Source of the DNA: JBHFEI01 sp041928815 | GTDB taxonomy: Bacteria; Pseudomonadota; Alphaproteobacteria; Rhizobiales; Rhizobiaceae | Reading direction: 5' to 3' | Assembly (NCBI RefSeq): GCF_041928815.1 | Contig: NZ_JBHFEI010000010.1 | Span: forward strand, 145,834-209,833 | Length of the DNA stretch: 64,000 bases | Notes under the pieces: generated by a model | The model's input: the letters and a program-made list of their open reading frames with translations, nothing else | Database searches by the model: none | Told to the model about the DNA's origin: nothing | Shown: in pieces, positions 8,040 through 16,199 of the stretch | Layout: each line of letters begins with the position of its first letter | Numbering within the stretch: the stretch's first letter is position 1 | Made by a program: the position numbers and the translations under genes

Positions 8040-9002
8040 ATGCCCATGCTGCGTTATGTCGCCACGCGCTTCGTGGTCTGGATCCCCTCGGTGCTTTTGG
8101 TGATGCTCGGCGTCTACGCGCTCGCCTATTACGGCGCCGGCGACCCGATCAAGCTGATCTTCCTGCGCGCGCCCGGCGACGTCGCCTACAATCCCGAGCG
8201 CATCGAGGCGATCCGCGACAGCGCCGGGCTCAACCGGCCCTTTCTCGTCCAGTTCGCCTCCTATATCTGGAACCTCGTTCACGGCAATTTCGGCAATTCG
8301 CTGTCTTCCGGCCGTTCGGTCTGGGCGATGGTCAAGGCGGCGGCGCCCGTCTCCTTCAAGCTGGCGCTCTGCTCCGTGCTGCTGACCGCGCTCGTCGCCA
8401 TCCCGCTCGGGCTGATCGCGGCGCTTAACCAGAACCGCCGGCTCGACTACGTGATCCTCGGCTCGGCGCTGTTCCTCTGGGCGATCCCGGCCTATGTCGC
8501 CGGGCCGCTCCTGATGGTGCTGCTGATCGTTTTGCTGCCGGGGTCGAACGTGCCGTATGGCTGGGGCGGCGTCTTCGACATGCGCATCCTGCTGCCGCTC
8601 GTCGTGCTCTCCTTCCAGCCGGTCGCGCTGATCGTGCGCCAGACGCGCGCCGCCGTCATCGAGGTGCTCTCGGAGGATTTCGTCCGCACGGCCCGCGCCA
8701 AGGGCGTGCCGGAGACGATGGTGGCGCTGCGCCATATCCTGCGGCCGGTGCTCACCCCCGTCGTCACCCAGCTCGGCCTGATCATGATCACCATCGTCAA
8801 CGGCGCGATCTTCGTCGAGCTCGTCTTCGGCCTGCCCGGCCTCGGGCGGCTGACGGTGCAGGCGCTGATCAACAACGACTATCCGGTGATCCTGGCGATC
8901 ACGCTGATCGGCTCCTTTCTGGTGATGGCGTCGAACCTTCTGGTCGACGTCCTCTATCCGCTGCTCGATCCGCGCGCCAACGATACGAGAAGGAGCCGGT
9001 AG
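8040..9002 (+). CDS. ABC transporter permease, DppB/OppB family
   Basis: About 320 residues with six membrane helices. The first begins immediately (MLRYVATRFVVWIPSVLLVML), as is typical for DppB/OppB, and the EAA-type loop contacting the ATPase reads FVRTARAKGVPETMVALRH. ATG codons at 8040 and 8046 are both possible; GGACGG at 8034-8039 lies six bases ahead of the second. Forms the translocation channel with the next gene, three bases downstream. Follows the binding protein after about 200 bp of non-coding sequence. Confidence 0.88.
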   Translation: MPMLRYVATRFVVWIPSVLLVMLGVYALAYYGAGDPIKLIFLRAPGDVAYNPERIEAIRDSAGLNRPFLVQFASYIWNLVHGNFGNSLSSGRSVWAMVKAAAPVSFKLALCSVLLTALVAIPLGLIAALNQNRRLDYVILGSALFLWAIPAYVAGPLLMVLLIVLLPGSNVPYGWGGVFDMRILLPLVVLSFQPVALIVRQTRAAVIEVLSEDFVRTARAKGVPETMVALRHILRPVLTPVVTQLGLIMITIVNGAIFVELVFGLPGLGRLTVQALINNDYPVILAITLIGSFLVMASNLLVDVLYPLLDPRANDTRRSR

Positions 9003-9005
9003 GCC

Positions 9006-9965
9006 ATGGCCCTCATTCCCTCTGCTCCCGCCGTCATCGACGACGAACCGCCCGTCAGCCTCTGGCGCGACGCCTGGTACCGGCTGAGGCGCAATCGCCT
9101 CGCGGTCTTCGGCCTTTCCATCGTGGCGCTCCTGCTGTTCACCGCGATCTTCGGCCCGGCGCTGACGCCCTACGACTTCCTCGGCCAGAACCTCGACCTG
9201 CGCAATGCGGCGCCCTCGCTCGCCCATCCCTTCGGCACCGACGATCTCGGCCGCGACGTCTTCAGCCGGGTGGTCTACGGCACGCGCACCGCCTTCCTCG
9301 TCGCCGTCGTCGTCACCGCGATCGCGGTTGTCATCGGCGTGGCGCTCGGTGCCGCCGCCGGCTTCTTCGGCGGCATGCTCGACCGCACCGTCATGTGGCT
9401 GACCGACATGACCATGTCGATCCCGAACCTGCTGCTCGTCGTCGTCATCAACGCCTCGCTGAAGACGCCGATCGCCGCATGGATGGAAAGCCGCTATCTC
9501 GAAACCCTCAACCCCTTCTACCGCGAGACGGTTTGGATCGATTTCCTGCTCGTCTTCGGCTCGATGGCGCTGATCTCCTGGCCGCCCTATGCGCGGCTGG
9601 TGCGGGCACAGGTCCTGTCGATCCGGGCGCGGCCCTACATCACCGCGGCCCGCGCGCTCGGCCTCTCGAACCGCATCGTGCTGCTGCGCTATGTCGTGCC
9701 GAATGCGCTCGGGCCGCTGATCGTCGCCGTCAGCGCCGGCCTCGGCACCGCCATGGTGCTCGAAAGCGCCTTCAGCTTCCTCGGCGTCGGCGTCAATCCG
9801 CCGACGCCGAGCTGGGGCAACATGATCTCGGATGGCTTGCGCGTCTGGCAGCATTATCCGCACCTGCTCGCCGCCCCCGCCGCAGTCCTCGGCCTCGCCT
9901 CTGTCGCCTTCAGCTTTCTCGGCGACGGGCTCAACGACGCGCTGAACCCGAGAGGGGCGAAGTGA
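9006..9965 (+). CDS. ABC transporter permease, DppC/OppC family
   Basis: 319 residues. A cytoplasmic N-terminus of about 35 residues, then the family-typical YRLRRNRLAVFGLSIV first helix, a periplasmic segment with HPFGTDDLGRDVFSR (DppC hallmark), and four to five further helices with the EAA loop ITAARALGLSNRIVLLRY. Its stop codon overlaps the start of the first ATPase gene (TGATG), indicating translational coupling. An extra loop around residues 155-180 (LKTPIAAWMESRYLETLNPF) is longer than in classical DppC. Confidence 0.9.
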   Translation: MALIPSAPAVIDDEPPVSLWRDAWYRLRRNRLAVFGLSIVALLLFTAIFGPALTPYDFLGQNLDLRNAAPSLAHPFGTDDLGRDVFSRVVYGTRTAFLVAVVVTAIAVVIGVALGAAAGFFGGMLDRTVMWLTDMTMSIPNLLLVVVINASLKTPIAAWMESRYLETLNPFYRETVWIDFLLVFGSMALISWPPYARLVRAQVLSIRARPYITAARALGLSNRIVLLRYVVPNALGPLIVAVSAGLGTAMVLESAFSFLGVGVNPPTPSWGNMISDGLRVWQHYPHLLAAPAAVLGLASVAFSFLGDGLNDALNPRGAK

Positions 9966-10969
9966 TGACGATCCATGCGACACCGGCCGGGCGCCTTCTC
10001 GACGTCAGGGACCTCACGATCGAGATCGACACGCGCCGCGGCCCCGCCGTGATCGTCGACGGCATCGACCTCCATGTCGACCGCGGCGAGACGCTCGGCA
10101 TCGTCGGCGAATCGGGCTGCGGCAAGAGCCTGACCATGCTGAGCCTGATGCGGCTCCTGCCGAACAGGATCAAGGTGGCGAAGGGCAGCGCCCGCTTCGC
10201 CGGCCGCGACCTGCAGACCATGTCGAACGCGGAGCTGCGGAAGGTTCGCGGCGGCGATGTCGGCTTCGTCTTCCAGGATCCGATGACCTCGCTCAACCCG
10301 GTGATGAGGATCGGCGCGCAGCTTGCCGAGCCGCTGCGCTATCACCGCGGCCTGTCGAAACAGGAGGCGCGCAAACGCGCCGGCGAACTCCTGCGCCTCG
10401 TCGGCATTCCCGGTGCCGAGGAGCGGCTCGACGCCTATCCGCACGAGCTCTCCGGCGGCATGCGCCAGCGGGTGATGATTGCGATCGGGCTTGCCTGCGA
10501 TCCGCAACTCCTGATCGCCGACGAGCCGACCACGGCGCTCGACGTCACCATCCAGGCGCAGATCGTCGAACTGGTGAAATCCTTGCGCGACAGGCTCGGC
10601 ATGTCGGTGGTCTGGATTACCCATGACCTCGCGCTGATCGCCGGCCTCGCCGACCGGGTCAACGTGCTCTACGCCGGAACCGTGGTGGAAGACGCGCCGG
10701 TCGACGCGCTGTTTTCCGCGCCCGCCCATCCTTACACGCGCGGCCTGCTCGCCTCGATCCCGAAACTGTCCGACAGCCGCGTCGATCGGCTCGCCTCGAT
10801 CGGCGGCACGCCGCCGGAACCGGGGCGCCGGCCGCAGGGCTGTCCCTTCGCGCCGCGCTGCCCGCTTGCCGAGCCGGTCTGCCACGAGCGGGTGCCGCGG
10901 CTCGAACCCTTAGCCGGCGCCCATCGCGTCGCCTGTTTCGTCGCGCACCGGCAGAAGGAAGCCGCATGA
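9965..10969 (+). CDS. ABC transporter ATP-binding protein, DppD/OppD family
   Basis: 334 residues. Walker A GESGCGKSLT, Q-loop FQDPMTSLNP, signature LSGGMRQRV, Walker B LLIADEPTTALD and H-loop THDLALIAG are all intact. The C-terminal oligopeptide extension has the Cys-rich motif CPFAPRCPLAEPVC seen in Opp/Dpp ATPases. The ATG overlaps the permease stop (TGATG); the longer open frame upstream is a shadow of the permease gene. Ends in an ATGA overlap with the second ATPase. Confidence 0.92.
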   Translation: MTIHATPAGRLLDVRDLTIEIDTRRGPAVIVDGIDLHVDRGETLGIVGESGCGKSLTMLSLMRLLPNRIKVAKGSARFAGRDLQTMSNAELRKVRGGDVGFVFQDPMTSLNPVMRIGAQLAEPLRYHRGLSKQEARKRAGELLRLVGIPGAEERLDAYPHELSGGMRQRVMIAIGLACDPQLLIADEPTTALDVTIQAQIVELVKSLRDRLGMSVVWITHDLALIAGLADRVNVLYAGTVVEDAPVDALFSAPAHPYTRGLLASIPKLSDSRVDRLASIGGTPPEPGRRPQGCPFAPRCPLAEPVCHERVPRLEPLAGAHRVACFVAHRQKEAA

Positions 10970-11958
10970 TGGACGCCGGGCCGCTGCTGCGCATCGAGAA
11001 CCTCGTCAAGCATTTCCATGTCCGCCTCGGCGCCTTCGGCGAGCGGCTCGCGACGGTGCACGCCCTCGACGACGTCAACTTCGACATCATCGAGGGTGAG
11101 ACCCTGAGCCTCGTCGGCGAGAGCGGCTGCGGCAAGTCGACCACCGGCTTCACGCTGCTCAACCTGCACCGGGCGACCTCCGGCAAGGTGATCTACCAGG
11201 GCAGGGACATCGCCGGTCTCGACGACCGCGCCATGCGGCCCTACCGCCGCCAGTTGCAGATCGTTTTCCAGGATCCCTATTCGACGCTCAATCCGCGCAT
11301 GACGGTCGGCGAGGCGATCGCCGAACCCATCCTGTTCCACGCGCTGGCGACGAAGCGCGACGTCCGGGAGAAGGCGGCGGCGCTGCTCGGCGATGTCGGC
11401 CTGCCGCCGCGCTTTGCCGCGCGCTATCCGCACGAGCTTTCCGGCGGCCAGCGCCAGCGTGTCGCGATTGCAAGGGCGCTGGCCTGCCAGCCGAAATTCA
11501 TCGTCTGCGACGAGGCGATCTCGGCGCTCGACGTCTCCGTGCAGGCCCAGATCATCAATCTCCTCATCGATCTTCAGGCGAAATACGGCCTTACCTATCT
11601 CTTCATCGCCCATGACCTCGCCGTGGTGCGCCACATCAGCGACCGCGTCGGCGTGATGTATCTCGGCCGCCTCGCCGAACTCGCCCCGCGCGAACAGCTG
11701 TTCGAGGCGCCGCTCCATCCCTATACCAAGGCGCTGCTCTCCGCCGTGCCGGAGGCCGATCCGGCCCATGAACGCCAGCGCCGGCGCCAGGTGCTTCGGG
11801 GCGACGTGCCGAGCCCGCTGTCGCCGCCGTCCGGCTGCCGCTTCCACACGCGCTGCCCGCTCGCCATGGAGGTCTGCCGCACCGTCGTGCCGGAGTGGCG
11901 CGCGGCCCGTCCCGGCCATCACGTCGCCTGCCACGCCGTCACGGACGGGACCGCATGA
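10966..11958 (+). CDS. ABC transporter ATP-binding protein, DppF/OppF family
   Basis: 330 residues. Walker A GESGCGKSTT, Q-loop FQDPYSTLNPRM, signature LSGGQRQRV, a slightly divergent Walker B (FIVCDEAISALD) and the C-terminal CRFHTRCPLAMEVC motif. Pairs with the preceding ATPase to power uptake. It overlaps its neighbours by four bases at both ends (ATGA), so transporter and sugar-acid kinase are translated as one coupled unit, strong evidence that the imported compound feeds the kinase pathway. Confidence 0.92.
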   Translation: MMDAGPLLRIENLVKHFHVRLGAFGERLATVHALDDVNFDIIEGETLSLVGESGCGKSTTGFTLLNLHRATSGKVIYQGRDIAGLDDRAMRPYRRQLQIVFQDPYSTLNPRMTVGEAIAEPILFHALATKRDVREKAAALLGDVGLPPRFAARYPHELSGGQRQRVAIARALACQPKFIVCDEAISALDVSVQAQIINLLIDLQAKYGLTYLFIAHDLAVVRHISDRVGVMYLGRLAELAPREQLFEAPLHPYTKALLSAVPEADPAHERQRRRQVLRGDVPSPLSPPSGCRFHTRCPLAMEVCRTVVPEWRAARPGHHVACHAVTDGTA

Positions 11959-13058
11959 GCCTCGCCGTCGCCATCGTCGCCGACGACCTGACCGGCGCGC
12001 TCGATACGGCGACGCCCTTTGCCGATGCCGGTCTTTCGGTGGCCGTCGCGATCGGGCCGCAGGCCCTGGGCGAAGCGATGGCGCGGCGGCCGGACGTCGT
12101 CGCGGTCAATACCGCCTCGCGCGCCCTTTCCCCGGAGGCGGCCGCACGCTGCGTCGCCGCGGTGGCAGAGACGTTGCGGGCGGCGGCGCCGGCGCTCCTG
12201 ATGAAGAAGATCGATTCGCGGCTCAAGGGCAATGTCGCGTCGGAAAGCGTCGCCCTGGCAACCGCCTTCGACTGCGGCCGCATCCTCGTCGCCCCGGCCG
12301 TCCCCGACCAGTGCCGCGCGACGCGGGGCGGCGCGGTGATCGGCCACGGCGTGCCGTCGCCCTTGCCGATCGCGCCGCTCTTTGCAGGCTATGGTGGTAA
12401 GCTTCACGTTGCCGACGCCGGCAGCGATGCCGATCTCGATGCGCTCGTCGCCGCGACAGACTGGGCCGGCACGCTGGCGGTCGGCGCGCGCGGTCTCGGC
12501 TGCGCGCTCGCCCGCCGTGTCGCGGCGGGGCGGACGCCGGGCCCGCGACGGCTGTTCCGTCCGTCCGCCGCGACGCTCTTCGCCTTCGGATCGCGCGATC
12601 CGATCACCGCGCGGCAGATCGACCGGTTGCTGGAGGTCCGGGGTTCGGTGACCCTCGTCGATGCGGTAAACGGCCATCTCGGCGCGGCCCTGCCTGAAGC
12701 TCTGCCCGCCATCCTGCGCTGCACCGGGGCGCTGGACGAACCGGCCGGACGCGTCGCCTCGCGCTTTGCCATCGGCGTGGCGCGGATGGCGCGGCTGACG
12801 GCGCCGGACATGCTGATGATGGGCGGCGGCGATACAGCGCTCGCCATTCTCGACGAGATCGGCGCCCGTGTTCTGGTCCCGGAGGGCGAGGTCGCCCCGG
12901 GCATGCCCTGGTTCACGCTGTCGGACGCGAAGGGCCGGAGATTTGCCTGCGGGGTCAAGTCGGGGGGCTTCGGCCACGCCGATTCTCTGCTACATCTCGT
13001 GGCGGAAGAGGCGGGCCTGCCGGAGCCCGCACGCATGCGGAGAGACGACCATGGATGA
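11955..13058 (+). CDS. Four-carbon acid sugar kinase (DUF1537 family)
   Basis: 367 residues. N-terminal substrate domain with VADDLTGALDTA (residues 8-19) and MKKIDSRLKGN; C-terminal nucleotide domain with MGGGDTALAILDEIGA and VKSGGFG near residue 340. This family phosphorylates threonate, erythronate or 3-oxo-tetronates at C4. Together with PdxA2 in the minus arm it matches the described kinase plus PdxA2 route to DHAP. It is shorter than most family members (about 400-420 residues), mainly in the central linker. ATGA overlap with the ATPase gene and an 8 bp overlap with the regulator gene. Confidence 0.85.
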   Translation: MSLAVAIVADDLTGALDTATPFADAGLSVAVAIGPQALGEAMARRPDVVAVNTASRALSPEAAARCVAAVAETLRAAAPALLMKKIDSRLKGNVASESVALATAFDCGRILVAPAVPDQCRATRGGAVIGHGVPSPLPIAPLFAGYGGKLHVADAGSDADLDALVAATDWAGTLAVGARGLGCALARRVAAGRTPGPRRLFRPSAATLFAFGSRDPITARQIDRLLEVRGSVTLVDAVNGHLGAALPEALPAILRCTGALDEPAGRVASRFAIGVARMARLTAPDMLMMGGGDTALAILDEIGARVLVPEGEVAPGMPWFTLSDAKGRRFACGVKSGGFGHADSLLHLVAEEAGLPEPARMRRDDHG

Positions 13059-13842
13059 CGCCGCCGGTGACACGGGCGCCGATCGCGGCGAGGCCAGGCG
13101 CAAGGCAGCGGCGCGGCCGCCGGCGGAGGGGCACGAAAAGCCGCGCCCCGCCAAGCTCGTCGACCGTGTGTTCGACCAGTTGATCGAGCGGATCCGTTCC
13201 GGCAACTATGCGCCGGATTCGCGCCTGCCGGGGGAGCACGAGCTCGCCGCCATGCTCGGCGTCTCGCGGCCGGTCGTGCGCGATGCGCTGGCCCGCCTGC
13301 GCGACCAGGGCCTCGTCTATGCGCGTCAGGGTGCGGGAACCTTCGTCGCCGCCGCCGCGACGCCTGCCTCCCACCTCGCCTATTCGCCGGTGAAGACCAT
13401 CGCGGACATCCAGCGCTGCTACGAGTTCCGCCTGACGATCGAGCCGGCCGCGGCTTTTTTCGCCGCAACGCGGCGCGACGAGGCGGCGTTACAGAAGATC
13501 GCGGCCGCGCTGGCCGACCTGCGCGAGGCGACCAGCCATCAGCTGCACCGCACCGACGCCGACTTCGTCTTTCACCGGGCGGTCACCGAGGCGGCCAACA
13601 ACCATTACTACACCGCCTCGATCGAGGCGCTGAAGCCGCACATCGCCGTCGGCATGCATCTGCACGGCCTGTCGCTGATGGGCCCGCGCCAGATGCTGGA
13701 AAGCGTCTACGAGGAACACGCCGCCATCCACCGCGCCATCGCCGAGGGCCGGCCGGACCTTGCCCGCGACCGCATGCGCCAGCATCTCGAAGGCTCCCGC
13801 GACCGTCTCTTCGAGGGCCGGGTGCTCGATCTTTCCTTCTGA
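13051..13842 (+). CDS. FadR-subfamily GntR transcriptional regulator
   Basis: 263 residues. Winged-helix domain (about 32-98) with SRLPGEHELAAMLGVSRPVVRDALARL and a wing QGAGTFV; C-terminal all-helical FCD ligand domain (about 110-245) with FRLTIEPAAA, DADFVFHRAV and EEHAAIHRAI, the usual Asp/His metal-ligand positions. Last gene of the transporter operon, overlapping the kinase gene by 8 bp, so it probably controls its own operon and the divergent arm in response to a sugar-acid metabolite. The start at 13051 is the ATG in the coupling region; the frame is open farther upstream only as a shadow of the kinase gene. Confidence 0.87.
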   Translation: MDDAAGDTGADRGEARRKAAARPPAEGHEKPRPAKLVDRVFDQLIERIRSGNYAPDSRLPGEHELAAMLGVSRPVVRDALARLRDQGLVYARQGAGTFVAAAATPASHLAYSPVKTIADIQRCYEFRLTIEPAAAFFAATRRDEAALQKIAAALADLREATSHQLHRTDADFVFHRAVTEAANNHYYTASIEALKPHIAVGMHLHGLSLMGPRQMLESVYEEHAAIHRAIAEGRPDLARDRMRQHLEGSRDRLFEGRVLDLSF

Positions 13843-14161
13843 GGCGCATGGAGAGGCATCGAAAGGCAGGATGGACAGGCCCGGAGAACGCCCTGACGCG
13901 TGCGTCCGTCCCGCCGTGCCGTGTGACGATGCGTCCGGATCGCGCGAGGTTTCAGCGGAGGGTTTCAACCTCATGACAGAGGAGATGCCCCTGCGTGCGG
14001 GCATCCACTCCGGGCGTCGAGGCCGATGTGTTCGTCTGCCCTTATGTGCGATCGTCGTCGGGGTTGCCCTGTCATCACCGGCCCTTTGATGCGCCCTTCA
14101 TCCGAGGAGACGCAGGGATCGCCCGGATGCCCGGACCAGACGCGCGAAAACCATCTGGAAA
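13843..14161. other. Non-coding gap between convergent units
   Basis: About 320 bp between the end of the FadR-type regulator and the end of nrsF. Short open frames cross it on both strands, but none has a ribosome site or a recognisable domain. No T-tract terminator hairpin was found. Confidence 0.5.
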
Positions 14162-14797
14162 TCACCACACCAATACCCGCCGGCCGGCCAGGAACCCGGC
14201 AAGGACGACCACGGCGATGCCGATCGCATACCATGTGACCACGAACAGCGGGCTGTCGTCCGGGCAGTGCCAGGCGTAGACCGCGGCGGCGATGGTGCCG
14301 GCGGCAAGGCCCGCGGCGGCGCCCGCGCTGCCGGGATCTTCCGGCGCGCCGTGGCGCAGGGCGGCGAGCAATGCGACCAGCGGCGCGAGGGCCAGAACCG
14401 GGACGAAGACGACGCAGAAGGCCGCGTGCAGGCCGAGCCAGCGCGCCTTCCATTCCGCGGCCGGAACGGCGATCATCTCGAGGATCACCGCGAGGGCCAG
14501 AACGGCGGCTGGGACCGCCAGCATGGCAAGATCCCTGCCGGGCGTGGTTCCGGGACGGCCGATGCGGATGGCGAGGCGGGCGGACAGAACCGCCAGAAGC
14601 AGGGTCGCGCCGATCTTGACCATGACGCGCGCCGTCTCGAAGACGGTGACGAGATCGTGACGCAGGCCCACGGTAACCACCAGGAGCATGACGGAGACCG
14701 CGGCGCCGGCGACGAGGGCGACCATCATCACCCGGCCGAACCGCAGACGCACGGGCGCGTCCTGCGCAAGCATCCTGATCAGTTCATCCGTCTTCAC
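14162..14797 (-). CDS. nrsF: NrsF-type anti-sigma factor (DUF1109)
   Basis: 211 residues with six hydrophobic segments after a cytoplasmic N-terminal KTDELIRMLAQDAPVRLR, as in NrsF of Caulobacter, the membrane anti-sigma factor of the heavy-metal-responsive ECF factor SigF. Exactly two cysteines are seen, at about residues 128 (AAFCVVF) and 178 (AWHCPDD), matching the two conserved cysteines known to be needed for metal/oxidant sensing. GTG start at 14797 is preferred: GGAG precedes it and it overlaps the end of the sigma gene by 14 bp. Co-translated with the sigma factor, which it should hold at the membrane until metal stress. Confidence 0.85.
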   Translation of the reverse strand: MKTDELIRMLAQDAPVRLRFGRVMMVALVAGAAVSVMLLVVTVGLRHDLVTVFETARVMVKIGATLLLAVLSARLAIRIGRPGTTPGRDLAMLAVPAAVLALAVILEMIAVPAAEWKARWLGLHAAFCVVFVPVLALAPLVALLAALRHGAPEDPGSAGAAAGLAAGTIAAAVYAWHCPDDSPLFVVTWYAIGIAVVVLAGFLAGRRVLVW

Positions 14798-15359
14798 GCA
14801 TCTCACTCCGGTAGAGGGTGGCAAGGGATTTCAGCGCCCGGTGCAGGGCGACGCGGACGGCGCCCTCGCTCATGTTCAGCCGCGCCGCCGTCTCGCCGAT
14901 GCCGGCGCCGGCGATCGAGATCGAGCGCACGATGTCGCGCTGGGGATCCTTCAGCCGGTCGATCAGCCGCTCCGCATCGGCACGGTCGAGAAAGTCGTCG
15001 GTGCCGCGGTCGGCGGAAAGCGTCTCCATCACGTCCTCGATCGGTACCGTCGTCGCCCGGCCGCGGCGGCGCAGGCTGTCGATCAGCTTGTTGCGCACGA
15101 TCGTGGAAAGCCATGGTCCGATCGGCCGCGCGCTGTCCCAGGTCCCGCGCTTCAGATGCACGGCGAGCAGCACCTCCTGTACGATATCCTCCGCCTCGCT
15201 TGCCGGCGCGCCCAGAGCGGCGCATCGGCGGCGCGCCATTGCCCGCAGGGGCGGCGTCACCGCCTCCAGAAAACGATGATAGGCCCGGACGTCGCCCGCC
15301 ATCGCGGCGCGCATCCAGACGGCCCAGTCCCGTTCGCGAAGCCTCGCATCGTCGTGCAT
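14784..15359 (-). CDS. ECF RNA polymerase sigma factor (SigF-like), partner of NrsF
   Basis: 191 residues: region 2 (about 20-90: AGDVRAYHRFLE, EAEDIVQEVLLAVHLK, PWLSTIVRNKLIDSLRRR) and region 4 (about 125-180: DPQRDIVRSISIAGAGIGETAARLNMSEGAVRVALHRAL). No long C-terminal extension. It overlaps nrsF and is divergent from the bufferin genes, the arrangement known for SigF/NrsF-controlled metal operons. Its own promoter motif (GTAACA-N16-CGTAGG) lies so close to the ATG that the transcript would be nearly leaderless. An in-frame ATG at 15314 is a possible alternative start but would remove the N-terminal 15 residues. Confidence 0.87.
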   Translation of the reverse strand: MHDDARLRERDWAVWMRAAMAGDVRAYHRFLEAVTPPLRAMARRRCAALGAPASEAEDIVQEVLLAVHLKRGTWDSARPIGPWLSTIVRNKLIDSLRRRGRATTVPIEDVMETLSADRGTDDFLDRADAERLIDRLKDPQRDIVRSISIAGAGIGETAARLNMSEGAVRVALHRALKSLATLYRSEMREDG

Positions 15360-15367
15360 TCACCCGT

Positions 15368-15395
15368 CCTACGCAGCGGCGCATCGCTTTGTTAC
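15368..15395 (-). promoter_or_regulatory. ECF-type promoter of the sigma/nrsF unit
   Basis: On the minus strand GTAACA (15395-15390), then 16 bases, then CGTAGG (15373-15368). Both elements and the spacing match the promoter ahead of the bufferin operon, implying autoregulation by the ECF factor. The -10 element ends nine bases before the ATG at 15359, so transcription would start almost at the start codon. Confidence 0.75.
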
Positions 15396-15452
15396 CACCG
15401 GGATGCGATTTTACAATCGCCGGAGCGGCGTCGAAAAAAATTGGCCGCGCCT

Positions 15453-15480
15453 GTAACAGCCAGCCGCGCCGCCGCGTAGT
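15453..15480 (+). promoter_or_regulatory. ECF-type promoter of the bufferin operon
   Basis: GTAACA (15453-15458), 16 bases, then CGTAGT (15475-15480). GTAAC/CGTA elements are typical of alphaproteobacterial ECF promoters and resemble the Caulobacter SigF consensus. The transcript would have a leader of about 40 bases before bufA. Confidence 0.78.
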
Positions 15481-15526
15481 CGAAGGTGCAGGCCGAGAAC
15501 GGTCTGCCGCCAAAGGAGATCACCCC

Positions 15527-15796
15527 ATGAAGACCACCATTGCCACGCTGGCGCTTGCCGGCGCGCTCGCCTCTGCGCTCACCACCCTTGCGACGACCGC
15601 GTCGGCCGAGGAGGGCAAGGAGAAGTGCTACGGCATCGCGCTGAAGGGCCAGAACGACTGCGCTGCCGGCAAGCACGACTGCGCCGGCAAGCAGGAGACG
15701 GATTTCGACAGGGGTTCGTTCAAGCTCGTGCCGACGGGCACCTGCATGACGATGAAATCCCCCGACGGCGGCACGGGCTCGCTGATGCCGGCCTGA
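15527..15796 (+). CDS. bufA: Bufferin precursor 1 (DUF2282, copper-buffering RiPP)
   Basis: 89 residues: signal peptide (residues 1-27, cleavage near TASA-EE) and a short mature part starting EEGKEKCYGIALKGQNDC with four cysteines (KCYG, NDCAAG, HDCAG, GTCMTM). DUF2282 proteins of this kind are bufferins: the MNIO enzyme converts central cysteines to thiooxazole groups and the secreted peptide binds copper in the periplasm. The spacing between the second and third Cys is six residues, versus seven in the next gene. AAAGGAG eight bases ahead sets the start. First gene of the operon under the ECF promoter. Confidence 0.88.
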   Translation: MKTTIATLALAGALASALTTLATTASAEEGKEKCYGIALKGQNDCAAGKHDCAGKQETDFDRGSFKLVPTGTCMTMKSPDGGTGSLMPA

Positions 15797-15835
15797 GCCG
15801 CATCCACCCATCGCCCCTATCAAGGAGACACCAGG

Positions 15836-16120
15836 ATGAACACGCTTTCTGCCGCACTTGCCGCCTCACTCGCCACGGCGCTGACGCTCGCCGCCTCCGC
15901 CGCCCCGACCCGCGCGGCCGAGGAGGGCAAGGAGAAATGCTACGGCATCGCGCTGAAGGGTCAGAACGATTGTGCCGCAGGCCCCGGCACCACCTGCGCC
16001 GGCACGTCGAAGGTCGATTACCAGAAGAATGCCTGGAAGCTGGTCCCCGCCGGCACCTGCGAGGCCATGGCGACACCGGACGGCCATGGCTCGCTGATGC
16101 AGGGTACGGCGCCGGCCTGA
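15836..16120 (+). CDS. bufA: Bufferin precursor 2 (DUF2282 paralog)
   Basis: 94 residues, clear tandem paralog of the preceding precursor: the block EEGKEKCYGIALKGQNDC is identical, while the signal peptide and C-terminal half differ (PGTTCAGTSKVDY, GTCEAMATPDG). Signal peptide about 1-28 with cleavage near RAA-EE. Four cysteines, the middle pair separated by seven residues. AAGGAGA lies seven bases upstream of the ATG. Same operon, 39 bp after precursor 1. Two precursors sharing one MNIO suggest either dosage or peptides with different metal preference. Confidence 0.87.
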   Translation: MNTLSAALAASLATALTLAASAAPTRAAEEGKEKCYGIALKGQNDCAAGPGTTCAGTSKVDYQKNAWKLVPAGTCEAMATPDGHGSLMQGTAPA

Positions 16121-16199
16121 CCCGCCACTGCCGACATGATGGCACGCGGCGCAATCCTTCCGCGCCGCGATGCCGCCCCGCCCTCCGGAGATCGTCCCC

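Noticed and set aside
7845..9983. Very long minus-strand open frame (712 codons) opposite the ABC permease genes
   Set aside because: Composition is extremely rich in Arg/Asp/His/Gly with no domain; it is the antisense shadow of two well-supported permease genes in GC-rich DNA.
13760..14089. Plus-strand frame following the FadR-type regulator
   Set aside because: Starts inside the regulator gene, no ribosome site, no recognisable domain.
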